A DNA stretch of 64,000 nt from Rhodanobacteraceae bacterium (GTDB lineage Bacteria > Pseudomonadota > Gammaproteobacteria > Xanthomonadales > Rhodanobacteraceae): contig CP126120.1 in assembly GCA_030123585.1 (NCBI GenBank), positions 806,001 to 870,000 of the forward strand. Direction: 5' to 3'. Within the stretch, counting starts at the first letter, position 1. Each line of letters begins with the position of its first letter. Below, one piece after another: positions 9,137 through 18,539 of this stretch. The notes beneath the pieces are model-generated. The model ran no database searches. It was not told the DNA's origin and saw only the letters and a list, made by a program, of their open reading frames with translations. Position numbers and translations under genes: made by a program.

Positions 9137-9240
9137 GTCATTCCGGGGCTGCGCGTCGCGCAGGATGCGCAGAACCCGGAATCCATTTTGATTGTCGTTT
9201 TCTCAACAGCAAAATGGATCCCGGCTTGCGCCGGGATGAC
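9137..9240. repeat. Pair of inverted dispersed palindromic repeats
   Basis: One unit begins GTCATTCCGGGG and ends with CCCGGAATCCATTTT. The second, inverted, reads AAAATGGATCCCGGC...GCCGGGATGAC (9209-9240). It lies between phoH and thiD; read through, it would add an artefactual MDPGLRRDD extension to ThiD. Confidence 0.85.
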
Positions 9241-9249
9241 GACTTCGTT

Positions 9250-10062
9250 ATGCGCTCCGCAAATCCCGAGTCCCAACTCCCCAGTCCCCGCTGCTGCCTC
9301 ACCATCGCCGGCTCCGACTCCGGCGGCGGCGCGGGCATCCAGGCCGACCTCAAAACCTTCGCCGCGCTGGGCATGCACGGAACCAGCGCGATCACCGCAC
9401 TGACGGCGCAGAACACCCGCGGCGTCACGGCGGTGCATTCGGTTCCAGCAAAACATCTGCGCGCCGAACTCGATGCGGTGTTCGATGACTTCGCCATCAC
9501 CGCGGTCAAGACCGGGATGCTGGGCGATGCACGCACGGTGCGTTGCGTCGCGCGCGAACTCGCGCGACACAAGCCGCGCTGGCTTGTCGTCGATCCGGTG
9601 ATGATCGCGACCAGCGGCGCACGTCTGCTGGACGCGGACGCGGTGTACGTATTGATCGACCAGTTGATTCCACTGGCCGACGTGCTGACGCCCAACCTGC
9701 CGGAAGCCGAAGCCCTGCTCGGCACGAAAATCCGCAACGCGCGCAACGCCGAACGCGCCGGCCACGCGTTGCGCGAAATGGGTGCGAAGGCCGTGCTGCT
9801 GAAAGGCGGCCACGGGCGCGAGCGAGAAGCCATCGACCGCTGGTTCGACGCACGCGACATGCTGGAGTTGCGCCACCCGCGCCTGCCAGGCCAATACCAT
9901 GGCACCGGCTGCACATTGTCGTCCGCGCTCGCCGCCGAATTGGCCAAGGGCACGACGCCACGTATCGCCGCGCGCCGCGCGATCGCTTTCGTGCAACGCG
10001 CGATGCGTCGCGGTTTTCGCACCCGTCCGGATGGGCTCATTGTTTTGGTCCCGGAGCGTTGA
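9250..10062 (+). CDS. thiD: Hydroxymethylpyrimidine/phosphomethylpyrimidine kinase
   Basis: Phosphorylates HMP and HMP-P for thiamine synthesis. About 270 residues in the ribokinase fold. The N-terminal signature is TIAGSDSGGGAGIQADLKTF, with VDPVMIATSGARLL in the middle and the C-terminal anion-hole motif GTGCTLSSALAAELA. The ATG at 9250 was preferred over an in-frame ATG at 9214, because the extra residues are encoded by a dispersed repeat. No THI-box riboswitch is evident upstream. Convergent with the amidase gene. Confidence 0.94.
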   Translation: MRSANPESQLPSPRCCLTIAGSDSGGGAGIQADLKTFAALGMHGTSAITALTAQNTRGVTAVHSVPAKHLRAELDAVFDDFAITAVKTGMLGDARTVRCVARELARHKPRWLVVDPVMIATSGARLLDADAVYVLIDQLIPLADVLTPNLPEAEALLGTKIRNARNAERAGHALREMGAKAVLLKGGHGREREAIDRWFDARDMLELRHPRLPGQYHGTGCTLSSALAAELAKGTTPRIAARRAIAFVQRAMRRGFRTRPDGLIVLVPER

Positions 10063-10125
10063 CCACAGCGCGATGCGTCTGCGTCCGGGTTTCACCGCTG
10101 CCGCAGCAACCTCGGGCCGTGCAAG

Positions 10126-11799
10126 TCAGCGTTGCTTGCCGCCGTTCACGGCATCGGGGACCGACACGTGCGCCGACGCGCCTGACTTCTGCGTCCAGGC
10201 ATCGATGCCTTGCGGCGCCGGCAACGTGGTGAGGAACTCCGGATTGCGCCGCGCGTGCGTGGCCTGTTCATACGCATAACCCACTCCGATCAGGGTCGGC
10301 TCGCTCCACTTGCGGCCGAAGAACAGCATCCCGACCGGCAGCCCGTGCACGAAACCGGCGGGAACCGTGATGGATGGATAGCCGGCCACCGCCGCGGGGC
10401 CGTAGGCCGAAGGCAGGTCGGGATCGCCATTGACCAGATCGATGCGCCACGCAGGCCCCTGCGCCGGCGCCAGCAACGCGTCGAGGTGGTCCGCGTTCAT
10501 GGCTGCATCGATGCCTTCCGGGCCGGCCAATCGCCGCAGCTTCGCCAGGGCGTCCTCATAAACCTTGTCGGTCAGTGGTCCCCTCGCTTCCGCTGCGATG
10601 AATGTTTCCTGCCCGAACCAAGGCATCTCTTCGGCCGCGTGGGCCGTGTCGAACGCGATCAGGTCGGCCAGCGAATGAACCTGCAAGCCCTTGCGTGTTG
10701 CGAGATAGGCGTTGACGCCGTGCTTGAACTCGTACTGCAGCACGATCGACTCGGCCTTGCCGTAATCGTTGAGGTGCGGAATCTTGACCTTGTCGACGAC
10801 GGTCGCGCCGTGCGCACGCAGCACCGCGATGGCCTGGTCCAGCAGCTTCGCCACCTCCGGACCGTCATCGGACAATTCCCGCACCACGCCGATGCGCTTG
10901 CCCTTCAACGCGTCCGGGTCGAGAAACTTCGTGTAGTCGGTGGCGTGCTCGTGGGCATCGCGGGTGGCGGGATCGCGCGGATCGCTGCCGGCGATCGCGG
11001 TCAGCACGATCGCCGCGTCGCGCACGTCGCGCGCCATCGGGCCCGCGGTGTCCTGGGTCGAACTGATCGGAATGATGCCGGCGCGGCTCACCAGCCCGAC
11101 GGTCGGCTTGATGCCGACGATGCCGTTGGCGGCCGCGGGACAGATGATCGAACCGTTGGTCTCGGTGCCGATCGCGGCCGTCGCGAAGCCCGCCGCGACC
11201 GCCACCGCCGAGCCCGAACTCGATCCGCAGGCGCTGCGGTCCAGCACGTAGGGATTGCGGGTCAACCCGCCACGCCCACTCCAACCGCTGGACGAATGCG
11301 TCGAGCGGAAATTGGCCCACTCGCTCAGGTTGGCCTTGCCCAGGATCACCGCGCCGGCCTCACGCAATTTCGCGGCCACCGTCGCGTCCCGCGGCGCCGG
11401 CGCACCCAACAACGCGAGCGAACCTGCCGTGGTCGGCATCCTGTCGCCGGTGTCGATGTTCGCCTTCAGCAGGATCGGGATGCCCCACAACGGGCCGCGC
11501 TCGCCTGTCTTGCGTTGCTGGTCACGCTGCACGGCGATCTTCAACGCGTCGGGATTCAACTGCAACACCGCGTTGACCCGCGGACCGGCCTGGTCCAGCG
11601 CCTCGATGCGCTGGACGAAATCGCGGACCAACTGTTGCGAGTCCAGACTGCCGTGCGCCATCTGCTGTTGCAGTTCCACGATGCCGGCGTAGTCGGCAGG
11701 CGCTTCGGCGACCGGCGACTGCCCGGCAGCCTGCGCCCATCCGGCCAGCGACAACCCAATTCCGAACACCAGGACAACGACCCGCGGCTGCGTGCGCAT
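10126..11799 (-). CDS. Exported amidase (amidase signature family)
   Basis: 557 residues. An N-terminal signal peptide (LSLAGWAQAAGQ, cleavage near residue 25) points to the periplasm. The Ser-cisSer-Lys triad of the family is recognisable: Lys112 in LLKANID, the Ser cluster in CGSSSGSAVAVAAG (193-195), and the nucleophile Ser217 in ETNGSIICPA. The closest relatives by motif are the secreted amidases annotated as GatA-like or aspartyl/glutamyl-tRNA amidotransferase A-like, but the signal peptide rules out the GatCAB role. The substrate is unknown; peptide amides or small amides are possible. Confidence 0.9.
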   Translation of the reverse strand: MRTQPRVVVLVFGIGLSLAGWAQAAGQSPVAEAPADYAGIVELQQQMAHGSLDSQQLVRDFVQRIEALDQAGPRVNAVLQLNPDALKIAVQRDQQRKTGERGPLWGIPILLKANIDTGDRMPTTAGSLALLGAPAPRDATVAAKLREAGAVILGKANLSEWANFRSTHSSSGWSGRGGLTRNPYVLDRSACGSSSGSAVAVAAGFATAAIGTETNGSIICPAAANGIVGIKPTVGLVSRAGIIPISSTQDTAGPMARDVRDAAIVLTAIAGSDPRDPATRDAHEHATDYTKFLDPDALKGKRIGVVRELSDDGPEVAKLLDQAIAVLRAHGATVVDKVKIPHLNDYGKAESIVLQYEFKHGVNAYLATRKGLQVHSLADLIAFDTAHAAEEMPWFGQETFIAAEARGPLTDKVYEDALAKLRRLAGPEGIDAAMNADHLDALLAPAQGPAWRIDLVNGDPDLPSAYGPAAVAGYPSITVPAGFVHGLPVGMLFFGRKWSEPTLIGVGYAYEQATHARRNPEFLTTLPAPQGIDAWTQKSGASAHVSVPDAVNGGKQR

Positions 11800-11880
11800 G
11801 GCGACCTCCCTCCGATGCCTCCGCGCAAGCTACGGCAACGCGGGTTCCCACTCAAGCACCGGCGTCAAACGAACCTCGGG

Positions 11881-11910
11881 TTGTCACCCATGCGGCCGTG
11901 CAATTATCAT
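11881..11910 (+). promoter_or_regulatory. Predicted sigma-70 promoter for the tRNA-Ser region
   Basis: TTGTCA (11881-11886), an 18-bp spacer and TATCAT (11905-11910); each hexamer matches five of six consensus bases. A start near 11917 would be just upstream of a GGCCCGC-TCAG-GCGGGCC hairpin and 33 bp before the tRNA-Ser 5' fragment. Confidence 0.55.
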
Positions 11911-11949
11911 GGTCGGCCCGCTCAGGCGGGCCTGCTGACCACGAACCCC

Positions 11950-11971
11950 GGAGAGGTGGCAGAGTGGTCGA
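11950..11971 (+). repeat. Duplicate of the tRNA-Ser 5' end (22 bp)
   Basis: Identical to the first 22 bases of the tRNA-Ser gene at 12100-12121 (acceptor strand and D arm), in the same orientation and exactly 150 bp upstream. The sequence after it is not tRNA: it holds three small hairpins (arms CGATTTTGC/GCAAAATCG, CAGCC/GGCTG and GCATC/GATGC) and lacks an anticodon loop, T arm and 3' acceptor. Confidence 0.85.
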
Positions 11972-12099
11972 CGATTTTGCCGGGAGCAAAATCGGACAGC
12001 CGTAAGGCTGGTTCCGAGCGATAGCGAGGGGTGAGCATCAGGGACGATGCGAACAATGCGCCGGCGGCAACTGTCACGCCACACGAGCGCTACATTTTT

Positions 12100-12227
<128 letters not shown>

Positions 12228-12252
12228 CGGTTTCAGTATTGACACCATCCCG

Positions 12253-13746
12253 TCAACGGCTGCACCCCACCAGCCGCAGCCGCTTGCCGACCTGCAGGTC
12301 GGTCGCGGATTGCAGGCGATTGTCGCGCACCAGTTCGCGCACGTCGTCGCAATCGAAGCGGCGCGCGATCGCGTACAGCGTGTCGCCCTTGCGCACCGTA
12401 TAGTGCTTCGCCGAGGAACGGGACTTGCGCACGGGTGGCGGATCGGCGGCAACCTGCGCGGGCGGCGCGGGCAATTGCGCGTTCTGCAACGTGCTTGCCA
12501 ACACGACCCAGCGTCCGCTGGTGCACGACTGCTTGTACGCGCCTTCGAGGAACTTCGGCAGGTTGATGCGCGTGCCCTGCGGCTGCACCTGCGAGGGATC
12601 CAGTTGCGGATTGAGGTTGCGCAGCGTGCGGTACCAGCCGTAGCGCGCGCCATCGTCATCGCCCAGGCACACCGAAAGTTCGTTCAACGATGCGGCGTTG
12701 ACGAGCTGCACGGAGCCAGGCGCACCATCGACCTTGGGGAAATGCAGGTTGTAGCGCTGGGGATGCAGGAACAGCCAGGCCGCCGCCAGCACCATCGGCA
12801 CGTATTCGCGGGTTTCCGGCGACAGCGAGAAATAGACGTCCGGATTCCAGAAACTGGCGTTCGGCGTGCCTGCCGCCAACCGCCCCATCCGCCCCTCGCC
12901 GCCGTTGTAGGCGGCCAGCACCAGCGCAAGGTTGTCGTTGAGCTGTCCCAGCTGCTCGTTGAGATACGCCGCGGTCGCCTGCGCCGACATGGTCGGATCG
13001 AAACGCTGGTCGAAGCCGTCGATGGTGTTGAGCCCGAAGCGCGAGCCGGTCGCCGGCATGAATTGCAACGGCCCGGCCGCGCCGGAACGCGACACCGCGT
13101 GCACGTTGCCGCCGGATTCCTTGGCGATCAGTCCGAACAGGATCGCCTCGGGCAGGCCTGCCTTGTGGAACGCGGGCTCCATCTGGTAGCGCAGGTACTG
13201 GTAATCGACGTAGGCGCGGATCAGGTTCGGGCGCAAGCGGGTCAGCCAGACCTGCAGCGCGGCCTGCACGGTGCCGTTGGTCGCGACCAGGTCCGACAGC
13301 TTGTGGTCGTGCAGCAGTTGCACGGTGCGCTGCGTCTGCGGCAGCGTGGCCAGCAAGCCGGAATCGCCGCCGCCGGCACCCTGGTCTTCCGTGTCGGGCG
13401 CCTGATCGTCGTCCTCGGTGCCGAGGAAGCTGCCGTCCTTCAGGCGCAACGCGCGATCGTAGGCGGCCAGGAAACGCGCGGCGTCGCAGCCGGGCGTATT
13501 GACGCAACGGTCGGACGCGCTGCGCAACTCGTCCAGTGCGGATTCGAGCGTCTTCTGCGATTGCGCGTTGTCACCGTGCCGCGCCTGCTCCAGCGCCTGG
13601 CCGTATTGGCCGCTGGCCTGGTTCAACTGCGCATAAAGACCATTCAAGTCCGCAGACGGGCCACTGGTCCTGGTCGGCGCCTGCGCGCAACCCGCCAACA
13701 TCCCCAGCGCGCCCAGGCACGCCACCGCTACACACCACCGCATCAT
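12253..13746 (-). CDS. Lytic murein transglycosylase, MltD-like lipoprotein with LysM
   Basis: Cleaves the MurNAc-GlcNAc bond of peptidoglycan in the periplasm. 497 residues: lipoprotein signal with lipobox LAGC (Cys20), an Asp/Gly-rich linker (~108-128), a SLT goose-lysozyme domain with catalytic Glu210 in IAKESGG followed by GAAGPLQFMPAT and AYNGGEGRM, and a C-terminal LysM (HYTVRKGDTLYAIARRFDC, ~448-492) for glycan binding. Architecture matches MltD, which usually carries two or more LysM units; only one is obvious here. A second Met one codon in could be the start. Confidence 0.93.
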   Translation of the reverse strand: MMRWCVAVACLGALGMLAGCAQAPTRTSGPSADLNGLYAQLNQASGQYGQALEQARHGDNAQSQKTLESALDELRSASDRCVNTPGCDAARFLAAYDRALRLKDGSFLGTEDDDQAPDTEDQGAGGGDSGLLATLPQTQRTVQLLHDHKLSDLVATNGTVQAALQVWLTRLRPNLIRAYVDYQYLRYQMEPAFHKAGLPEAILFGLIAKESGGNVHAVSRSGAAGPLQFMPATGSRFGLNTIDGFDQRFDPTMSAQATAAYLNEQLGQLNDNLALVLAAYNGGEGRMGRLAAGTPNASFWNPDVYFSLSPETREYVPMVLAAAWLFLHPQRYNLHFPKVDGAPGSVQLVNAASLNELSVCLGDDDGARYGWYRTLRNLNPQLDPSQVQPQGTRINLPKFLEGAYKQSCTSGRWVVLASTLQNAQLPAPPAQVAADPPPVRKSRSSAKHYTVRKGDTLYAIARRFDCDDVRELVRDNRLQSATDLQVGKRLRLVGCSR

Positions 13747-13865
13747 GCACCGCCCACTCGTGCGTCAAGCAACGGTTGCACCCTAACGCGTCACGAGCCG
13801 CGACTCAAGACGAAATCGCGCCGTACAATCGGAAGTCCATCACATGCAGCGACCGGGGAGGCCGC

Positions 13866-15371
13866 GTGAACGACATCCTGATCGGCAGGAACGACGAAAC
13901 CGCCGTGGAACTCGACCCGCATTTCGGCAACCGCCACGGCATGATCGCCGGTGCCACCGGCACCGGCAAGACCGTGTCGCTGATGCTGCTGGCCGAAGGT
14001 TTCTCGCGGCTCGGCACGCCGGTGTTCCTGGCCGACGTCAAGGGCGACATCGCGGGCATGTCGCAGGCTGCCGCGCCGGCCGGCGACAAGCTGCAGGCGC
14101 GGCTCGCGAAACTCGGCATCGAGAAATCCTGGCAGCCGCAGGCGAACCCGGTGGTGTTCTGGGATTTGTACGGCAAGCTCGGCTCGCCGGTGCGCGCGAC
14201 GGTTTCCGAGATGGGGCCGATGCTGCTGGCGCGCGTGCTGGAGTTGAACGATACCCAGCAGGGCGTGCTGGAAATCGTGTTCAAGCTGGCCGACGACAAC
14301 GGCTGGCTGCTGCTGGACCTCGACGACCTGCGCGCGCTGCTCAACCATGTCGGCGACAACGCCAAGGACGTCTCGCAACACTACGGCCTCGTCAGCAAGT
14401 CCAGCCTCGGCGCGGTGCAGCGCGCGCTGCTGCAACTGGAACAACAGGGCGCCGCGCAGTTCTTCGGAGAACCCGCGCTGGACCTGAAGGACATCATGCG
14501 CCAGGACATGTCCGGGCGCGGCGTCATCAACATCCTGGCCGCCGACCAGTTGATCCTCAAACCCAAACTGTATTCCACGTTCCTGCTGTGGATGCTGTCG
14601 GAACTGTTCGAGCAATTGCCGGAAGTGGGCGACCCCGACCAGCCGAAGCTGGTGTTCTTCTTCGACGAGGCGCACCTGCTGTTCGACGATTGCCCGGCCG
14701 CGCTGCAACAGCGGGTCGAGCAAGTGGTGCGCCTGATCCGCTCCAAGGGCGTCGGCGTGTATTTCTGCTCGCAGAATCCCGACGACGTGCCCGACGTGAT
14801 CCTCGGCCAGATGGGCAACCGCATCCAGCACGCGCTGCACGCGTTCACCCCGCGCGACCAGAAGGCCGTGAAGGCCGCGGCGGAAACCTTCGCGCCGAAT
14901 CCGAAACTCGATGTTGCGCAGGTCATCGGTTCGCTTGGCACCGGCGAGGCGCTGGCCTCCACCCTGCGCGACAAGGGCGCGCCGACGCCGGTCGAGCGCG
15001 TGCTGGTTTCCACGCCGACCTGCCGCCTCGGGCCGATCACCGACGAGGAACGCGCCACCATCCGCTCGCGCTCGCCGGTCGGGCCGAAGTACGACACGTC
15101 CGTCAACCGCGAATCGGCGGCGGAAATGCTGGCCAAGCGCGCCGACGACAAGGCCGCGGAAAATCCGCAGGAAGTCGCGCAGAAGGAAGCCGCAAGCGCG
15201 CCGCAAGGCTCGACCATCGGCGGCGCGATGCACGACGCGATCTTCGGCACCAAGCGCCGGCAGGGCATGATCGAAACCATGGCCAAGCAGACCGTGCGCA
15301 CCATGGGCAGCCAGCTTGGGCGGCAGATCCTGCGCGGCGTGTTGGGCGGCATCTTCGGGGGCAAACGCTGA
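13866..15371 (+). CDS. HerA-like P-loop ATPase (DUF853 family)
   Basis: About 501 residues. Walker A GATGTGKT at residues 29-36, Walker [14 protein letters not shown] near 258-270, and motif [11 protein letters not shown] as in the HerA/FtsK superfamily. The C-terminus has a Lys/Glu/Ala-rich stretch and a glycine-rich end ([10 protein letters not shown]). Start GTG 13866 is supported by GGGGAG 5 bp upstream. The family (E. coli YjgR) is widespread but its role is unknown; no nuclease NurA gene lies nearby. greB starts 4 bp after the stop, so the two are probably co-transcribed. Confidence 0.9.
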   Translation: MNDILIGRNDETAVELDPHFGNRHGMIAGATGTGKTVSLMLLAEGFSRLGTPVFLADVKGDIAGMSQAAAPAGDKLQARLAKLGIEKSWQPQANPVVFWDLYGKLGSPVRATVSEMGPMLLARVLELNDTQQGVLEIVFKLADDNGWLLLDLDDLRALLNHVGDNAKDVSQHYGLVSKSSLGAVQRALLQLEQQGAAQFFGEPALDLKDIMRQDMSGRGVINILAADQLILKPKLYSTFLLWMLSELFEQLPEVGDPDQPKLVFFFDEAHLLFDDCPAALQQRVEQVVRLIRSKGVGVYFCSQNPDDVPDVILGQMGNRIQHALHAFTPRDQKAVKAAAETFAPNPKLDVAQVIGSLGTGEALASTLRDKGAPTPVERVLVSTPTCRLGPITDEERATIRSRSPVGPKYDTSVNRESAAEMLAKRADDKAAENPQEVAQKEAASAPQGSTIGGAMHDAIFGTKRRQGMIETMAKQTVRTMGSQLGRQILRGVLGGIFGGKR

Positions 15372-15375
15372 TTCG

Positions 15376-15885
15376 ATGTCACGCTGGCGTCCACCCCCGC
15401 CCCGCTCCACCGCGATCATCACGCGCGCGGGTTTCGATGCGTTGAAGGCCGAACTCGACCACTTGTGGCGCGAATTGCGCCCGGAAGTGGTGCGCGCGCT
15501 CGCGGCGGCGGCAGCGGAAGGCGACCGCTCGGAAAACGCCGAATACACGTATCGCAAGAAACAGCTCGGCGAGATCGACCGCCGCGTGCGCTACCTGTCC
15601 AAACGCATTCCGTCGCTGAAGGTTGCCGAAGGCGTGCCGGCCGATCGCGGGATGATCTTCTTCGGCGCGAGCTTCGAAATCGAGGAACTGGACAGCGGCA
15701 AGACCCACCGCTACCGCATCGTCGGCCCCGACGAAACGGATGCGAAAAAGGGCTGGATCAGCGTCGACTCGCCGCTGGCGCGTGCAGTGCTGAAAAAACG
15801 CGTCGACGAGGAATTCGAGGCGGAGTTGCCTGGTGGGAAGGTGGGGTTCCTGGTTCTTGCGGTGGAATACGACGCATCCAGGTAA
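15376..15885 (+). CDS. greB: Transcription elongation factor GreB
   Basis: Rescues backtracked RNA polymerase by stimulating transcript cleavage. 169 residues: an N-terminal coiled coil with the acidic tip GDRSENAEY near residues 52-60 and a C-terminal FKBP-like domain (residues ~85-165). YLSKRI in the coiled coil is typical of GreB rather than GreA. Start ATG 15376, 4 bp after the ATPase stop. Confidence 0.95.
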   Translation: MSRWRPPPPRSTAIITRAGFDALKAELDHLWRELRPEVVRALAAAAAEGDRSENAEYTYRKKQLGEIDRRVRYLSKRIPSLKVAEGVPADRGMIFFGASFEIEELDSGKTHRYRIVGPDETDAKKGWISVDSPLARAVLKKRVDEEFEAELPGGKVGFLVLAVEYDASR

Positions 15886-15887
15886 AA

Positions 15888-16007
15888 CCCCTCTGCCTTC
15901 GGGAGAGGGGAAGGGGTGAAGGTACGGCTTTCACGCCTGCTGCGCGCCGCGCGAATCCCCAACCCTCACCCGCCGCTGCGCGGCACCCTCTCCCGGAGGG
16001 AGAGGGT
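15888..16007. repeat. Two CCCTCTCC-type palindromes between greB and rimO
   Basis: First hairpin CCCCTCT...AGAGGGG (15888-15910). Second ACCCTCTCCC-GGA-GGGAGAGGGT (15985-16007), reaching the first base of the rimO stop codon. The arms are related, so these are two copies of one short repeat. Either could act as a terminator for these convergent genes, although no U-tract is seen. Confidence 0.7.
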
Positions 16008-17323
16008 CAAATGCGAACCGCATCCAGGTCATGTGCGCCGGCACCGGTCACGCGCACCTCGGCGAACTGGCCTGGTTTCAATGATGAGCCGTCGCGGATG
16101 CGCACCACGCCGTCGATTTCCGGCGCGTCGGCAGACGATCGCGCGATGGCGCCCTCGGCGTTCGCTTCGTCCACCAGCACGGTCAGCGTGCGGCCGATCT
16201 TCTTCTGCAATTTCGCGGCGGAGATTTCCGCCTGCACTGCCATGAAGCGTTCGAGCCGGTCTTCCTTCAATTCCTCCGGGACCGGATCGGGCAATTCATT
16301 GGCCTTGGCGCCACTGACCGGCGAATACGCGAACGCGCCCACGCGGTCGAGTTGCGCTTCGCGCAGGAAATCCAGCAACTCCTCGAACTCGGCATCGGTT
16401 TCGCCGGGAAAGCCCACGATGAAGGTGCTGCGAATGGTGATGTCGGGGCAAGCCTTGCGCCACGCGTGGATGCGGTCCAGCGTCTTTTCGATGTTGCCGG
16501 GGCGCTTCATCAATTTCAGTATCCGCGGCGAGGCGTGCTGGAACGGGATGTCGAGGTACGGCAGGATTTTTCCTTCCGCCATCAGCGGAACCACGTCATC
16601 GACGTGCGGATACGGATACACGTAGTGCAGGCGCACCCACGCGCCGAGTTCGCCCAAACCGCGGCACAGGTCGAGCATCCGCGTCTGGTACGCGTTGCCG
16701 CGCCAGGTGCGCTCGGCATACTTCACATCGACGCCGTAGGCGCTGGTGTCCTGCGAAATCACCAGCAATTCCTTGACGCCCGCGCGCACCAGTTTCTCGG
16801 CTTCGACCAGCACCTCGTCGATCGGCCGCGACACCAGATTCCCGCGCATCGACGGGATGATGCAGAAGGTGCAACGGTGGTTGCAGCCTTCGGAAATCTT
16901 CAGGTATGCGTAGTGCATCGGCGTCAATTTGATGCCCGTGTCGGGCACCAGATCGACGAACGGATCATGCGGTTTCGGCAGCGCCTGGTGCACCGCGTTC
17001 ATCACGCTGGCGTAATCCTGCGGGCCGGTGATCGCCAGCACGTCGGGATAGGCCTCGCGGATCAGCGCATCGCGCTTGCCGAGGCAGCCGGTGACGATCA
17101 CCTTGCCGTTTTCGTGCAGCGCCTCGCCGATCGCGTCCAGCGATTCCTGCACCGCCGCGTCGATGAAGCCGCAGGTGTTGACGATCACCGCGTTGGCCTT
17201 GTCGTAGCGCGGCACGATGCCGTAGCCCTCGGCCTTCAACTGGGTCAGGATGCGCTCGGAATCGACCAGCGCCTTGGGGCAGCCGAGGCTGACGAAACCG
17301 ATCTTGGGAGTGGGAGCGGACAT
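16007..17323 (-). CDS. rimO: Ribosomal protein S12 methylthiotransferase
   Basis: Radical-SAM enzyme adding a methylthio group to the conserved aspartate of S12. 438 residues: MTTase domain with Cys15, Cys51 and Cys80 (second cluster), radical-SAM motif CNHRCTFC (Cys147, 151, 154), and a C-terminal TRAM domain (~375-438). [15 protein letters not shown] at the N-terminus is typical of RimO rather than MiaB. ATG 17323 was chosen; an upstream in-frame extension lacks family similarity. Confidence 0.96.
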   Translation of the reverse strand: MSAPTPKIGFVSLGCPKALVDSERILTQLKAEGYGIVPRYDKANAVIVNTCGFIDAAVQESLDAIGEALHENGKVIVTGCLGKRDALIREAYPDVLAITGPQDYASVMNAVHQALPKPHDPFVDLVPDTGIKLTPMHYAYLKISEGCNHRCTFCIIPSMRGNLVSRPIDEVLVEAEKLVRAGVKELLVISQDTSAYGVDVKYAERTWRGNAYQTRMLDLCRGLGELGAWVRLHYVYPYPHVDDVVPLMAEGKILPYLDIPFQHASPRILKLMKRPGNIEKTLDRIHAWRKACPDITIRSTFIVGFPGETDAEFEELLDFLREAQLDRVGAFAYSPVSGAKANELPDPVPEELKEDRLERFMAVQAEISAAKLQKKIGRTLTVLVDEANAEGAIARSSADAPEIDGVVRIRDGSSLKPGQFAEVRVTGAGAHDLDAVRI

Positions 17324-17448
17324 GCGGACGGAGAACCGACAGTGGACTGGAAATTCTAGCGGGACTCGGGACTCGCGGCCCGGGAAAGGCATCACGTGCG
17401 CGGCGCAAGGTAGTACGCTGGTGCGATCGCAATCGAAGGAGAACCGCC

Positions 17449-18123
17449 ATGGGCGAGCGCATCAACCTCAACACCGCCGGCACGCATTGCATCGGCGCGT
17501 ATCTCGCAAAACCTTCCGGCAAGCCCAAGGGCGGCGTCATCGTGGTGCAGGAAATCTTCGGCGTCACCGCACACATCCGCGACGTTGCGGATCGCTTCGC
17601 CAAGGCCGGCTACACCGCCGTTGCGCCGGCGTTTTTCGACTACGTGGAGAACGACGTCGAACTCGGCTACGACAGGCACGGCATGGACAAAGGCAAGGAC
17701 CTGGCCATGGAAGTCGGATTGGATCGCGCGGTGGAAGCCGTCGCCAGCGCGGCGGAATCGATCAGGTCATCCGGCAAGATCGGCGTGGTCGGCTATTGCT
17801 GGGGCGGCACCGTCGCGCTGCTGTCGGCGCAGCGCCTGGCGCTGCCCGCCGTCAGCTATTACGGCGCGCGCAACGTGGCGTATCTCGACCAGCCGCTGAA
17901 GGCACCGGTGATCTTCCATTTCGGCGCCAACGACCGCTCGATCACCGCCGAAGCCATCGAAAAACACCGCAAGGCCTGGCCCGACGCGCCGGTGTACGTG
18001 TACGAGCACTGCGGGCACGCGTTCAACCGCGACGTGGACAAGAGTGCCTACAACGAAGCTGCCGCGACGCTGGCGTGGCAACGCACGCTGGATTTTTTCG
18101 GCAAGCAACTGGCCGGCGCATGA
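17449..18123 (+). CDS. Dienelactone hydrolase family protein
   Basis: 224-residue alpha/beta hydrolase. Nucleophile Cys117 in GYCWGG, Asp162 in FGANDRS and His190 in HCGHAF form the DLH triad; Glu36 in QEIFG is also conserved. AAGGAG precedes ATG 17449. The 3' end overlaps the HIT gene by 4 bp (ATGA), making it the first gene of a run that continues into the 5-oxoprolinase operon. No chlorocatechol genes are near, so the role is probably a general carboxylic-ester or lactone hydrolase. Confidence 0.92.
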   Translation: MGERINLNTAGTHCIGAYLAKPSGKPKGGVIVVQEIFGVTAHIRDVADRFAKAGYTAVAPAFFDYVENDVELGYDRHGMDKGKDLAMEVGLDRAVEAVASAAESIRSSGKIGVVGYCWGGTVALLSAQRLALPAVSYYGARNVAYLDQPLKAPVIFHFGANDRSITAEAIEKHRKAWPDAPVYVYEHCGHAFNRDVDKSAYNEAAATLAWQRTLDFFGKQLAGA

Positions 18124-18539
18124 GCGACGATGCCGAAGCAGGCTTCGAACTGGATGCGCGGCTTGCCGCAGACACGGCGTTCGTCGCCGACTGGCCACTG
18201 TGCCGCGTGCTGCTGATGGACGATGCGCGCTTCCCGTGGCTGGTGCTGGTGCCGCGGCGAGCAGGCCTGGTCGAACTCGATGAAATGATCGCGATCGACC
18301 GCGCCGCGCTATCAGGAGAAACTTCGCGCGCGATGGCGACGCTGCGTGCGGTCACGCCATGCGACAAACTCAATGTCGGCGCGCTCGGCAACATCGTCCG
18401 CCAGTTGCACGTGCATGTGGTGGCGCGCCGCACGGACGACGCCGCGTGGCCGGGTCCGGTGTGGGGACACGGATCGGCCCAATCCTATTCACCGGAAGCG
18501 CGCGATACGCTGCTCGCACGCTTGCGACAGGCCCTGTGA
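18120..18539 (+). CDS. HIT family protein
   Basis: 139 residues of the histidine triad superfamily (nucleotide hydrolases/transferases). The motif QLHVHVVAR near residues 96-104 has His-x-His; the first triad His of HIT proteins is replaced by Gln, as in many proteobacterial members. FPWLVLVPRR is the family strand. Overlaps both neighbours by 4 bp (ATGA with the hydrolase, GTGA with pxpB). Substrate unknown. Confidence 0.9.
   Translation: MSDDAEAGFELDARLAADTAFVADWPLCRVLLMDDARFPWLVLVPRRAGLVELDEMIAIDRAALSGETSRAMATLRAVTPCDKLNVGALGNIVRQLHVHVVARRTDDAAWPGPVWGHGSAQSYSPEARDTLLARLRQAL

Noticed and set aside
9112..9249. TPP riboswitch before thiD
   Set aside because: The region is filled by dispersed palindromic repeats; no THI-box consensus could be found.
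9214..9249. N-terminal extension of ThiD (MDPGLRRDD)
   Set aside because: Encoded by a dispersed repeat and not part of the family; the ATG at 9250 is a better start.
10126..11799. Assignment of the amidase as GatA of the Glu-tRNA(Gln) amidotransferase
   Set aside because: It has a signal peptide and no gatB or gatC neighbours, so an exported amidase is more likely.
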